Shown in pieces: positions 16,782 through 24,421 of a stretch of 24,845 nt of DNA. This DNA comes from a virus. Each line of letters starts with the position of its first letter. The stretch's first letter is position 1. The DNA lies in IMG/VR virus record IMGVR_UViG_3300005613_000394, positions 1-24,845 of that record; one strand, given 5' to 3'. The translations under genes and the position numbers were made by a program. Below the pieces are notes generated by a model that was given only the letters and a program-made list of their open reading frames with translations, was not told the DNA's origin and searched no databases.

Positions 16782-17546
16782 ATCTTAATTCATTTTTAAT
16801 TCGCTCTCTTTCCATCTCCTCCGCTTTCACTTCCGATTCTAAAAGCAAGTATTCCAACTTACTTAAAAAATCTATTAAATTCCTTTCACCCGTTGCATCC
16901 CAATTTTCGTTTAATTGTTCGCTTACGTCTTTTATAGTTTTGAACCATCCGTAACGCTTAGCAAGTCGGTTTTTGTTTGGTCTAGTATTTTGTTCATCTC
17001 CTTCAACTTCTGATCTGAATAGTCGTTTAAAATTCTCGTGAACTCTGTTGAGAGATTGAAAAAAAAAACGGCTATTGGATTGGCTACGCTCATTGGTATA
17101 TCCTTAAACTGATCTATCAATTCAATCGTTTGGTAATCTTCTAACTTAATATACTTCTTTCGAAACCATGAATAGTTATAAGGTCGTGCCAAATGGAATA
17201 GGAATAAATGCAAATTAATATCTATATCTTTGGTTGCTTCCATTACTCCAGCGTATTGTGAAGCGGTCAACTTATTCGGATTCAATTCAAATTCAAAGTG
17301 CTGACCGTTCAACCGTATTTCTTTTACGATCTTAGTAGGCTTATCACTTTTAAATAATTGATTGACCTCATTAAGTTTGTCAATACCTATGTTAGCCGCT
17401 TCCTCTTCTGAACATTCAAAAGTAACCGCGGCTAGTTTAATCATCTGCTCAATGGTTTCCAATTCGCTTCCGCTCTTACGTGACAATTTCACACGCTCAA
17501 TGTATTTGCGTATTGTGATGTCTGACCAATTTTTCGGTTGCTTCAT
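16771..17546 (-). CDS. Tail-assembly chaperone, long frameshifted product (gpGT-like)
   Basis: Reading the 204-residue gene at 17546-16932 into a T10 run (17068-17059 on the minus strand) and shifting by -1 opens a second frame that continues without a stop to the TAA at 16773-16771. The fused product has 258 residues: 162 from the first frame and 96 from the second. The second part starts F-Q-S-L-N-R and contains A-K-R-Y-G-W-F-K-T-I followed by a helical, acidic region, typical of tail-chaperone T domains in Bacteroidetes phages. It has no ATG of its own before its last 14 codons, so it cannot easily be made alone. It also fills the 150-base gap that the short gene leaves before the next ATG at 16781. 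This is the standard arrangement of the lambda G/GT genes. Confidence 0.8.
16932..17546 (-). CDS. Tail-assembly chaperone, short product (gpG-like)
   Basis: This 204-residue protein begins M-K-Q-P-K-N-W-S-D-I-T, is mostly helical and acidic, and has no membrane segment. It lies directly behind the large terminase, before the tail proteins. By analogy to lambda G it would bind the tape measure during tail assembly. The T10 run encodes V160-F-F-F163 at a place where it can slip, and the zero-frame product ends 41 codons later. The relation to G is inferred from the frameshift layout and context rather than from clear sequence similarity. Confidence 0.7.
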   Translation of the reverse strand: MKQPKNWSDITIRKYIERVKLSRKSGSELETIEQMIKLAAVTFECSEEEAANIGIDKLNEVNQLFKSDKPTKIVKEIRLNGQHFEFELNPNKLTASQYAGVMEATKDIDINLHLFLFHLARPYNYSWFRKKYIKLEDYQTIELIDQFKDIPMSVANPIAVFFFNLSTEFTRILNDYSDQKLKEMNKILDQTKTDLLSVTDGSKL

Positions 17547-17579
17547 ATCTGTATAACTTATTTTTTTTTAATTATGTTA
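17547..17579. repeat. Intergenic leader repeat, copy 1
   Basis: The gap between the large terminase stop codon and the chaperone ATG is almost the same as at 9781-9815: TAACATAATT, nine A, then TAAGTTATA and ATATG on the minus strand. The terminase TAA lies inside it. The copy begins a morphogenesis transcript segment, as does the other. No Bacteroidetes -7 box (TAnnTTTG) is present in either copy. Confidence 0.6.
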
Positions 17580-18788
17580 ACGGCTTATGTGATAAATTCC
17601 ACTTGACTTCATAGTTTTGTGCGCTTCATTGCATATTGCTCTACTCATTACGTAGTCATCATGTAGACCACTAGGCGCACTATATTTGATTGTCCTAGTC
17701 TTTAGGTTGTATTCATAAGTAAACGCTTCTAATTCGCTTATTTGCCAATCCTGACCTATTATCCCTATCTCCTTATTCTCAAATGCGACTATAAGATTCT
17801 CAACAATTGCTTGTTTGCTTTTGCTTGTCGTTACGAATGGCTTAACCTTTGATTTATTGTAGTTGACTTTATCCCTTATCTGTTCATAAATTGCATCCTG
17901 CGCACCGTTAGATTCAATCAATACATTAGGCTTGTACTTATTTAATTGGGTTACTACGTTGTTAATTATAGTTGACCATTCCAAATGCCGCCAACGCTCG
18001 CAATATACTTCTCTGTTGTTCTGATCTACGATTGTCAAAACTGTGTAATCGTCTGCACGACCTAAGTCGACACCTGCAAATAGTGTTCTCGTTTCTTCTC
18101 CCGTATCTATACATTCCTTTATATTTCTAAATACGCTTGATGCGTCATCTAAGAACTCCGCTAAATACTCTTGTCTAAAGATGTGATCTGGGAGCATACG
18201 CCTTGCATCCTCAATCTCTGACCTTTCAATAAATGGATTATCGAATGAGGTACCATAAAATGAATGATAGTTGTCATTGTTAATGGATTGATTGAAAAGC
18301 GTATAAAATTGATTCTTACCTTTGGGAGTGGATAATAATAAAACCTTTTTACCTTTGACTAGAACGGTAGCCTTTAAGACTTCATTCCATGCTTCTGGCT
18401 TCCAGAATGCCACCTCATCACCTACCAATGCGTCAAACGTTTCACCCCTAATTGAATCGTATGCTTCGGCTGAATAGAATAGTATAACGCTACCTGTATC
18501 AAACTCTATAATCAAATCGGAGTTGTTCATACGAACGACAAAAGGACACTTGCCTAATGCCCTTACTACTTCCTTAAATACTTTCTTGCATTGTTTGTAA
18601 GTCGGAGAGATCCAACCTACTTTCCAGTTGTGATTTTCAATAGCCCATTTTAACGCTTGGTTTTCACCTAGTAGCGTTTTACCGAACTGCCTACCGATTG
18701 ATACAACAAAATACTTACCTTCTCCTTGTATTGCTTTGTGTATCTCTAGTTGCTTCGGATGAGGTTTATATAAAGTTAGCTTCCCCAA
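17577..18788 (-). CDS. terL: Terminase large subunit
   Basis: This 403-residue protein is the ATPase/nuclease motor that packages DNA into proheads. The ATPase part has the Walker A-type sequence G32-R-Q-F-G-K-T38, the Walker B acidic pair D124-E125 in L-V-G-D-E-V, and the coupling motif S153-T-P-K-G. The nuclease part of the RNase H type has D241 in G-V-D-L-G-R, a second acidic residue in L-I-E-S-N-G, and a D-D pair in G-L-H-D-D-Y near the C-terminus. The start is a TTG that overlaps the small-subunit gene by 13 bases; no ATG is available before the first conserved motif (L-Y-K-P-H-P). Length and order agree with the family. Confidence 0.95.
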   Translation of the reverse strand: MGKLTLYKPHPKQLEIHKAIQGEGKYFVVSIGRQFGKTLLGENQALKWAIENHNWKVGWISPTYKQCKKVFKEVVRALGKCPFVVRMNNSDLIIEFDTGSVILFYSAEAYDSIRGETFDALVGDEVAFWKPEAWNEVLKATVLVKGKKVLLLSTPKGKNQFYTLFNQSINNDNYHSFYGTSFDNPFIERSEIEDARRMLPDHIFRQEYLAEFLDDASSVFRNIKECIDTGEETRTLFAGVDLGRADDYTVLTIVDQNNREVYCERWRHLEWSTIINNVVTQLNKYKPNVLIESNGAQDAIYEQIRDKVNYNKSKVKPFVTTSKSKQAIVENLIVAFENKEIGIIGQDWQISELEAFTYEYNLKTRTIKYSAPSGLHDDYVMSRAICNEAHKTMKSSGIYHISR

Positions 18789-19228
18789 TCTGTCTTATGG
18801 CTTGTGTCTTTTACTTCTACCTTTTCAGGCTGATATAATCCTGTTAACTTGCTGATCTCGGCTAGGCAACTTTTATAATCAGATCCTTTGACTAAATCCT
18901 TGCAAAGATAGAAGCGTTGTATTTCTTCTTTCGTCTTATTTTCCTTCTTACCAAGTTCCCAAAGTTCCTCCCATGCTTCAACTAATCTTAGGTTGTATTT
19001 GACCATTCGATCCCTATCAATGGCGTGCGCTTTCTTTGTTTGATCTCGGAGTTCTTGAACTCTTAAGGAAATATTAAGGTCAGACATTAATACAGATGCC
19101 TGTACATTAACAGATTCAATTGTAGTGGTTTCCTTAACATCATAAGCTTGTCTATACGCTTCCGATTGATTACCTAACTTGACAACCAACTGTGCGAATT
19201 TCTCTTGCTTAACTGTTAATTTTTTCAT
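18776..19228 (-). CDS. terS: Terminase small subunit
   Basis: This 150-residue protein begins K-L-T-V-K-Q-E-K-F and continues with a helix-turn-helix region (N-Q-S-E-A-Y-R-Q-A-Y near residues 19-28), the pattern of the Terminase_2 family. It should recognise the packaging site and regulate the large subunit. The C-terminal half is charged and helical, suitable for oligomerisation, and the last residues overlap the large-subunit gene. It starts with ATG 2 bases after the SAP-domain gene. Confidence 0.9.
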   Translation of the reverse strand: MKKLTVKQEKFAQLVVKLGNQSEAYRQAYDVKETTTIESVNVQASVLMSDLNISLRVQELRDQTKKAHAIDRDRMVKYNLRLVEAWEELWELGKKENKTKEEIQRFYLCKDLVKGSDYKSCLAEISKLTGLYQPEKVEVKDTSHKTDWGS

Positions 19229-19230
19229 AC

Positions 19231-19659
19231 CTAACTAATTTCGTCTAACTCTTGTAATAATGCTGCTTTGCTTTTGCCTTTTACTCTTAATCCTTGTTCA
19301 GAGCAGTATCGTTTAAACTCTCCCCAACTTAAATCTAAATGGCTGTGTGACACTACTTGATCAAATTCCTTTTGATTTTGTGGCACTCCTTTAAACTCAA
19401 CTATTGGTTGTGACTTCTTATTATGCCAAATAACGATCTGTTCGAACATTGACTTAACACATTGACCGCAAGATAAATCTACTTTTGGTAAGTCATTTAA
19501 AGACTTTTGCCTTCCGTAAATCTCTATTGATTCCTCAACTCGCAAATCATCATAGATTCGATTGATCTCTTTAATCTTATTTATATCAATTCTTGATCCA
19601 TGGCTTAATGCTTTACGTATTGAATCAATGTAGGGATTAATTTCTTTTAAAAAACTCAT
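19231..19659 (-). CDS. SAP/HeH-domain protein next to terminase
   Basis: This 142-residue protein has a C-terminal helix-extension-helix at about residues 111-140 (S-W-G-E-F-K-R-Y-C then G-K-S-K-A-A-L-L-Q-E-L), which is the SAP/HeH DNA-binding fold. The middle contains C64-G-Q-C67 in a hydrophobic stretch. The N-terminus is helical and charged. Similar small proteins precede small terminases in Bacteroidetes phages, so a role in packaging or in DNA binding near the packaging site is plausible, but it is not proven. The ATG overlaps the TGA of the 37-residue gene. Confidence 0.6.
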   Translation of the reverse strand: MSFLKEINPYIDSIRKALSHGSRIDINKIKEINRIYDDLRVEESIEIYGRQKSLNDLPKVDLSCGQCVKSMFEQIVIWHNKKSQPIVEFKGVPQNQKEFDQVVSHSHLDLSWGEFKRYCSEQGLRVKGKSKAALLQELDEIS

Positions 19660-19769
19660 AAATTTAATAATGCAACGGATTGATAAATTAGATAACCTGC
19701 TAAGATCAATACGATAATAGCGACTATTCCACCACCTACTGTTGGTTTTGGTTGTTCTGATGTTGTCAT
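19656..19769 (-). CDS. 37-residue membrane peptide
   Basis: This small gene is read from the ATG at 19769 to the TGA at 19656. The product has a polar, proline-containing N-terminus (about 10 residues, S-E-Q-P-K-P-T), a glycine hinge and one hydrophobic helix of about 18 residues, ending with a polar tail. Both ends overlap the neighbours by the ATGA pattern, so it is part of an uninterrupted chain and is probably translated. Function unknown. Confidence 0.65.
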   Translation of the reverse strand: MTTSEQPKPTVGGGIVAIIVLILAGYLIYQSVALLNL

Positions 19770-19996
19770 AATATTTGTTTTTGTATTAATTTATAAAATA
19801 AAGGCATAGCCATATAAATAGGGTTTAATGTTATTAATGAAATGATCCAACCTAAATGAAACGATAAGCAAAACAAACAGTTAAATGGCTTAAAATCCAA
19901 TATTAATAGATTTGGATGCGCCATATCCATTTTATTGTATATTTCACGCTCGTAGATATACAAAGCCGTTAGCGTTAATAGTATCGTTGTTATCAT
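19766..19996 (-). CDS. Small membrane protein with CxxC motif
   Basis: This 76-residue protein has a short hydrophobic N-terminus, a polar middle and a C40-L-F-C43 motif followed by an aromatic, hydrophobic segment (about 45-68) that probably crosses the membrane. The pattern K-P-F-x-C-x-x-C is shared by small Bacteroidetes phage membrane proteins of unknown function. The ATG overlaps the sigma-like gene (ATGA) and the TGA overlaps the 37-residue gene. Whether the cysteines bind metal or form a disulphide is unknown. Confidence 0.6.
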   Translation of the reverse strand: MITTILLTLTALYIYEREIYNKMDMAHPNLLILDFKPFNCLFCLSFHLGWIISLITLNPIYMAMPLFYKLIQKQIL

Positions 19997-20439
19997 TGTA
20001 TTAATTTATTTATAATGTGGTCAAATCGCTCTTTAGCGTGTTGTCTGCTTATACCTGTCGAACTCTCTACCCAACTGGCATTCAATCCTCGATCTAAAAA
20101 GGCTTTAATCCATAACCTTTCAATATGTGATAAATCGCTTTCGGCTATAATTTCGTTTAATTCTAGAGTGTAGTCAATTTCATCATCACAATTAATTTGA
20201 CAGTCATCTATATTAATAGTATTTATTTCTTTAATAGCTTTATTTAGGTATTCATTTTTTATGACTATCCAAAGATACGCATTTTCTTTTGATTTTTCAA
20301 TTGCATCAAATAGTCCTTGTTCATCTCTTAATTTTATTATCACATCATGACATAAATCTTCATAATTTATGCGATCAAATCTTTTGCATATTGATTTTAT
20401 CTTTGTGTAATTATCTGAAATGAAGCTATCAAAATTCAT
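19993..20439 (-). CDS. Sigma-70-like RNA polymerase factor
   Basis: This protein has 148 residues when read from the ATG at 20439; a longer reading from a TTG at 20463 adds an atypical N-terminus. The first part has Y-E-D-L-C-H-D-V-I-I-K-L near 26-37, which resembles region 2 of ECF-like sigma factors. The C-terminal 30 residues (N-A-S-W-V-E-S-S-T-G-I-S-R-Q-H-A-K-E) form a helix-turn-helix like region 4. Such short sigma-like proteins are frequent in Bacteroidetes phages between early and late genes and may redirect RNA polymerase to phage promoters. The A7 run just before the ATG suits Bacteroidetes initiation. Function inferred from motifs and position. Confidence 0.7.
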   Translation of the reverse strand: MNFDSFISDNYTKIKSICKRFDRINYEDLCHDVIIKLRDEQGLFDAIEKSKENAYLWIVIKNEYLNKAIKEINTINIDDCQINCDDEIDYTLELNEIIAESDLSHIERLWIKAFLDRGLNASWVESSTGISRQHAKERFDHIINKLIQ

Positions 20440-20532
20440 TCGTTTTTTTGCTAATATACACAAATAATTAATATTTTGTACTTATTATTTTTTTAAATAC
20501 GAATGAAATGTAATAAAGTAGCTTATTAAATC

Positions 20533-20682
20533 TTAAAACCAACCTAATAAAAAGAACTTTTTTAATCGCTCTTTAAAATATAGGTGAGCATAATGTTTTA
20601 AAGTTGATGACAATTCATCTTTAGTCAACTCTTTATTTTCGTACTCATTTAAAAGTAAATAGTGATAATCTTTGCTTTTCAT
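20533..20682 (-). CDS. 49-residue basic/hydrophobic protein
   Basis: This short gene starts at the ATG at 20682, 4 bases after the VRR-NUC stop codon, and ends with TAA at 20533. The product is helical with a run of K, E and L (K-E-L-T-K-D-E-L) and a basic, aromatic C-terminus (R-L-K-K-F-F-L-L-G-W-F). It follows the nuclease gene directly, which argues for real translation, but it has no recognisable domain. A possible partner or toxin-like membrane-binding peptide is speculation. Confidence 0.5.
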   Translation of the reverse strand: MKSKDYHYLLLNEYENKELTKDELSSTLKHYAHLYFKERLKKFFLLGWF

Positions 20683-20686
20683 AATG

Positions 20687-20959
20687 TTAAATATTAAAAG
20701 TATTAATTTCAAAGACTTCTGTAACCTCTAATTCATTTATAAATACACGCTTTCCTAGTCCTAATAATTTGTTAATCATTCGCTTTTGTAATTCGCTCAA
20801 TTGATCATTTTTTTCTTTTGATTCAACAAAACAATCAACTTCACCTTTTTTTATCATTTGATAATCTGGGATTCCGTTTTTATTAGTTGCAATTAAATTG
20901 ATGCAAAACCATCCTGCAGATTCCCATTCATTTCGTATTTTATCCGTTTGTTTTGCCAC
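20687..20959 (-). CDS. VRR-NUC domain nuclease
   Basis: This 90-residue protein is a VRR-NUC (restriction-endonuclease fold) nuclease. It shows G-I-P-D at 29-32, an E46-S-K48 catalytic pair and a conserved Q58 in L-S-E-L-Q-K, followed by a basic helix and a final beta strand. Such proteins commonly pair with helicases in phages and are thought to cut branched or flap DNA. The start is GTG at 20959, overlapping the helicase gene by 20 bases. No other start is available before the catalytic region. Confidence 0.85.
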   Translation of the reverse strand: MAKQTDKIRNEWESAGWFCINLIATNKNGIPDYQMIKKGEVDCFVESKEKNDQLSELQKRMINKLLGLGKRVFINELEVTEVFEINTFNI

Positions 20960-22175
20960 AATTAAAGTCTTGATTAAATTGCTTGATATTATATTGCTTT
21001 TTATTTATTATCCTTTTATAAATCTTTTCACTAATTCCACCAATCTCAAAGATAAAAAATACATCATTTGACTTTCGGCTCATGGTTGTAAGTCGATCCC
21101 TCGACTGGATATAATTTTTGCCACTAAAACCAAAATTATAATAAATTAAATATTCTGCTTTAGATAAGTTCATCCCCTCACTTCCTGACTGCTGAATAGC
21201 TATTGACTGGTTTGTATTATTGAACTCGTTTAAATCCGTTGTAATATCATCAGAATATACTTGATTAATTAAATCTAGTTCACCTTTAAATTGATAGAAT
21301 ATTGCTATTTTTTTATTATTAAATTTTTGCTTAATGAATTGAATTTTACTATCGTCAATGATTATAACGTTACCACTCTCACCAATACAAGTACCGTTAT
21401 AAATTTGATGCAATTTGCTCATTAATTTAACTGGTGTATCTGCTAGTATTTCATCTGTTTGTCCTTTTATAAAACGATCATTTAATAATGCTTTAGCTAG
21501 TTGATAGGTTATCGGCTTCATTTCGCAGTAAAGTATTTTTTCACTTATAACCGTTTCAAAACCTGCATCTTTTTGAGTGAATGTAATTAAGTAATTATCA
21601 ATTTTATTTTGTATTAATTTTCTATTTGCCCTTGTATAGTCGTTTGATGGGTATCCATTTCCGTAATTTATTTTTACTATGTTAACGTAATTTGTAGCCC
21701 ATTTATAAAAGTTAATCTCTTTAAATGGCGTGTAATTACTTACCCAGAATTGATGATACCATTGTGAACCACTTTCAACTGCTGGACTTCCTGATAAGAA
21801 TATCATTGGAAGATTATTAAATTTTTGTTTGATTAGTTTCGTTCTATTAGATGGTTTAGGAAATGCTCCGTTGACGTGATGTTCATCCAAAACAATTAAA
21901 TCAAAATTACCCACAACTTTATGTAATGATTCGTAATTTGTAACTGTTAATTGAAATCTATAACCCATTTTTTTATAATCGCTCTCAATACTACTAATCG
22001 CTTTCTTTTTAGTAAGAAATAAAACTCGATTAACCGCTAATAATTTACAAGCTTCTAATGTCATTAAAGTCTTTCCGCATCTAACCTCAGCAGCAAGATA
22101 GCAAATATTTAACCGTTTTATTTTTTCGGCTATTTGGTTTGCAATATCAATTTGATAATCTCTTAATTCCATCAT
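20940..22175 (-). CDS. SF2/SNF2-type DNA helicase
   Basis: This 411-residue helicase has Q-motif-like R-D-Y-Q near 5-8, Walker A in E-V-R-C-G-K35-T36, the DEAD-box variant D97-E-H-H100, motif III S128-G-S-P131, and motif VI near 365-376 (Q-S-R-D-R-L-T-T-M-S-R). It should unwind or remodel DNA with ATP. Its neighbours are the primase-helicase upstream (4-base overlap) and the VRR-NUC nuclease downstream (20-base overlap), the usual phage trio for replication and recombination. Codon 1 or codon 2 could be used as start. Confidence 0.9.
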   Translation of the reverse strand: MMELRDYQIDIANQIAEKIKRLNICYLAAEVRCGKTLMTLEACKLLAVNRVLFLTKKKAISSIESDYKKMGYRFQLTVTNYESLHKVVGNFDLIVLDEHHVNGAFPKPSNRTKLIKQKFNNLPMIFLSGSPAVESGSQWYHQFWVSNYTPFKEINFYKWATNYVNIVKINYGNGYPSNDYTRANRKLIQNKIDNYLITFTQKDAGFETVISEKILYCEMKPITYQLAKALLNDRFIKGQTDEILADTPVKLMSKLHQIYNGTCIGESGNVIIIDDSKIQFIKQKFNNKKIAIFYQFKGELDLINQVYSDDITTDLNEFNNTNQSIAIQQSGSEGMNLSKAEYLIYYNFGFSGKNYIQSRDRLTTMSRKSNDVFFIFEIGGISEKIYKRIINKKQYNIKQFNQDFNCGKTNG

Positions 22176-24421
22176 TTATTATCATCTATTTTGCTTATCC
22201 AATTTTGGATCGTTCTACGACTTACTCCAATTAATTCAGCAACTTTTGATCTATTGAAATCTGGATCTTTTTTATAAATCATTTTCAATTTGTCATAATT
22301 ACTCTCTGCTTTTCCAAATGCGGCTTTTATTTCTATTGTTTCATTACTTTCTAGTTTTATTTTACGTGCATTATTTACAAAATAATTGCTTAATTTTTCT
22401 GCTTTCAATATACTTTCCTTTGATATATTTATATTATTTTCTTTATTCGGATTAAAAAATAAATTAAATATATGAATAAGAAGAGCAAATCTAGGAATAT
22501 ATGACTTTTGCTTTGGATACATTGACTTCAAATATTCATTTTCATCATCATTGTTTTGATGATTTGTTATCTTATTAAAGATCCGTATCCATTCTAATTT
22601 AGCTTCAGGTGTAAATTTTAGTCTAATTGGTTTAATATTTCCGTTATCATCTCGGTTAACACTTTCTTTCATCTCTTGAAAAAATTGAACTATCACTTGT
22701 TCATACCATTTAATTGTATCGTATTCCAGTTCCTTATCATTATATTCGTCAACGATAGCATCAGGAAAAGATAATAACATTCTATCCATAAAGCCGTTCT
22801 CTTTATTTTCTTCTGTACTAAATGAATTAAAAATAGTAGGTTGAATACCACCTAAAACGGGTATAAACGGCTTTTCTACGAATGAACTCTTCGCCGTCTT
22901 TCTATTCATAAATACCGACTTTCCGCTCCATGTACTTAACCAAAATTCAAGGTCTGAACCTGCTCGATATTTATTCATATCTTTTAACCATCCTGCTAAT
23001 TCATCTTTAAATACACCAACCGCATTATCGCTTTCTTGGTGCAAGTCGACCAATGCTTCCAAAGTAATATCATTTGCGATAAATTGACTTTTTACTGCTG
23101 GCTTTGGTTCGGGATGAATTTCTTTATCTTTCTTGGATAGATTATTAAAATACTCTTGATTTTTCATTGCTTCAATATACTTCTTAATCTCCTTACTATT
23201 TTCTTTCATTAATGGGAAAATCACGTTATTAATACTAGGTGTTTTTCCTATTCCTGCTTTACCTACTACGGCTAACCAAATAACCGCTTGCTCATTCCAT
23301 CCTTTTTTAACCTCCATTTCAATAGAATTACCAATACAAATAGAAATTAACCAGATCAAACTTGAACCCATATAATCTAAGTTTGAATCTAATTTTGTTT
23401 CACACTCTTTTAAATAGAATTGAATGTCTTTAGGAAATATATCAATAGGAAAATCTAATTCAGTTAAATAAATTTTTGGCTCTTTGATAGTAGGTTTTAT
23501 TTCGTCAACTTTTGACTTTATACGGCTTCCATATCCTTGATCATACAAATCTTTTGCACTATCTGAGAAGTTACCATTATGGTATTTATAGGTATATGCA
23601 GCGTATGGGCTTATAAGTGTTTCATGTGGGTAAATTGTTCCAGTTGAAAATAAATACATACATCCTGAATCTCTAAATACATATCCAGAATGTTCTGCGC
23701 TTGATCCATGCCTTTTAATTAAATAATGTTTGTTTTTTTGCCCATTTCTAGGAATAGTAAAATCATCCTCTATAACGCTCCATATATCGTTCTTATCATT
23801 GAACTCATCCCATGGCTTAATATTACCGTCTTCATATTCTTTTTTAATTTTAGATTCAATCTTTGGTTGTTCAGTTATGTAGTTGTAAGATTTACAAATT
23901 TTCCAAAGCGTATCCCTATCTTCATCTGTAATAAATTCAATATCAAAATACGATTTATTATTTACTTTGTTTTGAGGATAGATAAAAACGTAACCACCAA
24001 TGCCACGAGTTTCAATAATTGCTTCTTTGTGTCCTTTTAAAACGGCTATTTTAGTATTACCTACACATCTCTTTGATTTATAAAGAATATGATAACCGCC
24101 TGATAATGTTTTATAAACTACAAATTTATTTTTAAAGTCTATTATTGTATCAATTAACGTTTGATAGAACTCTTGCCAAAATTCATTCATTTCCAGCTGA
24201 GTACTAAATACTTTCGTATCAATATCAATTACTTCTAGGAAGTCAAAACCTGTGACAATTCCAATTCCTTTAGTACTTGGATCATTGAACTGTTTTATAA
24301 ATTGATCTTTTGATAGCTGAACCGTTTGGCATTCTTTCCATTTATAATTCGGTGTCTTATTTTCGCCTACCGTAATAAGAGAGAAGTTTTCTAAAAATTT
24401 TAATGCTAATTGTTCATTCAT
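22172..24421 (-). CDS. Primase-polymerase fused to D5-like (DUF3987) helicase
   Basis: This protein has 749 residues from the ATG at 24421. The longer reading from a GTG at 24457 translates a terminator-like hairpin and is unlikely. The N-terminal 160 residues are an archaeo-eukaryotic primase (PrimPol): G-I-G-I-V-T-G at 52-58, catalytic D66 and D68 in V-I-D-I-D, H111 in S-G-G-Y-H, and E-T-R-G-I-G-G at 137-143. Residues about 320-680 are the DUF3987 ATPase with Walker A G387-K-A-G-I-G-K-T394. Residues about 721-745 carry a helix-turn-helix (R-S-K-V-A-E-L-I-G-V-S-R-R-T-I). This is the replication initiator of the phage, with its DNA-binding end in the right place to recognise the iterons upstream. 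Confidence 0.93.
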   Translation of the reverse strand: MNEQLALKFLENFSLITVGENKTPNYKWKECQTVQLSKDQFIKQFNDPSTKGIGIVTGFDFLEVIDIDTKVFSTQLEMNEFWQEFYQTLIDTIIDFKNKFVVYKTLSGGYHILYKSKRCVGNTKIAVLKGHKEAIIETRGIGGYVFIYPQNKVNNKSYFDIEFITDEDRDTLWKICKSYNYITEQPKIESKIKKEYEDGNIKPWDEFNDKNDIWSVIEDDFTIPRNGQKNKHYLIKRHGSSAEHSGYVFRDSGCMYLFSTGTIYPHETLISPYAAYTYKYHNGNFSDSAKDLYDQGYGSRIKSKVDEIKPTIKEPKIYLTELDFPIDIFPKDIQFYLKECETKLDSNLDYMGSSLIWLISICIGNSIEMEVKKGWNEQAVIWLAVVGKAGIGKTPSINNVIFPLMKENSKEIKKYIEAMKNQEYFNNLSKKDKEIHPEPKPAVKSQFIANDITLEALVDLHQESDNAVGVFKDELAGWLKDMNKYRAGSDLEFWLSTWSGKSVFMNRKTAKSSFVEKPFIPVLGGIQPTIFNSFSTEENKENGFMDRMLLSFPDAIVDEYNDKELEYDTIKWYEQVIVQFFQEMKESVNRDDNGNIKPIRLKFTPEAKLEWIRIFNKITNHQNNDDENEYLKSMYPKQKSYIPRFALLIHIFNLFFNPNKENNINISKESILKAEKLSNYFVNNARKIKLESNETIEIKAAFGKAESNYDKLKMIYKKDPDFNRSKVAELIGVSRRTIQNWISKIDDNK

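Noticed and set aside
20440-20463. N-terminal extension of the sigma-like protein from TTG
   Set aside because: The extra residues precede the ATG that has the A-rich initiation region, and they do not extend any sigma motif.
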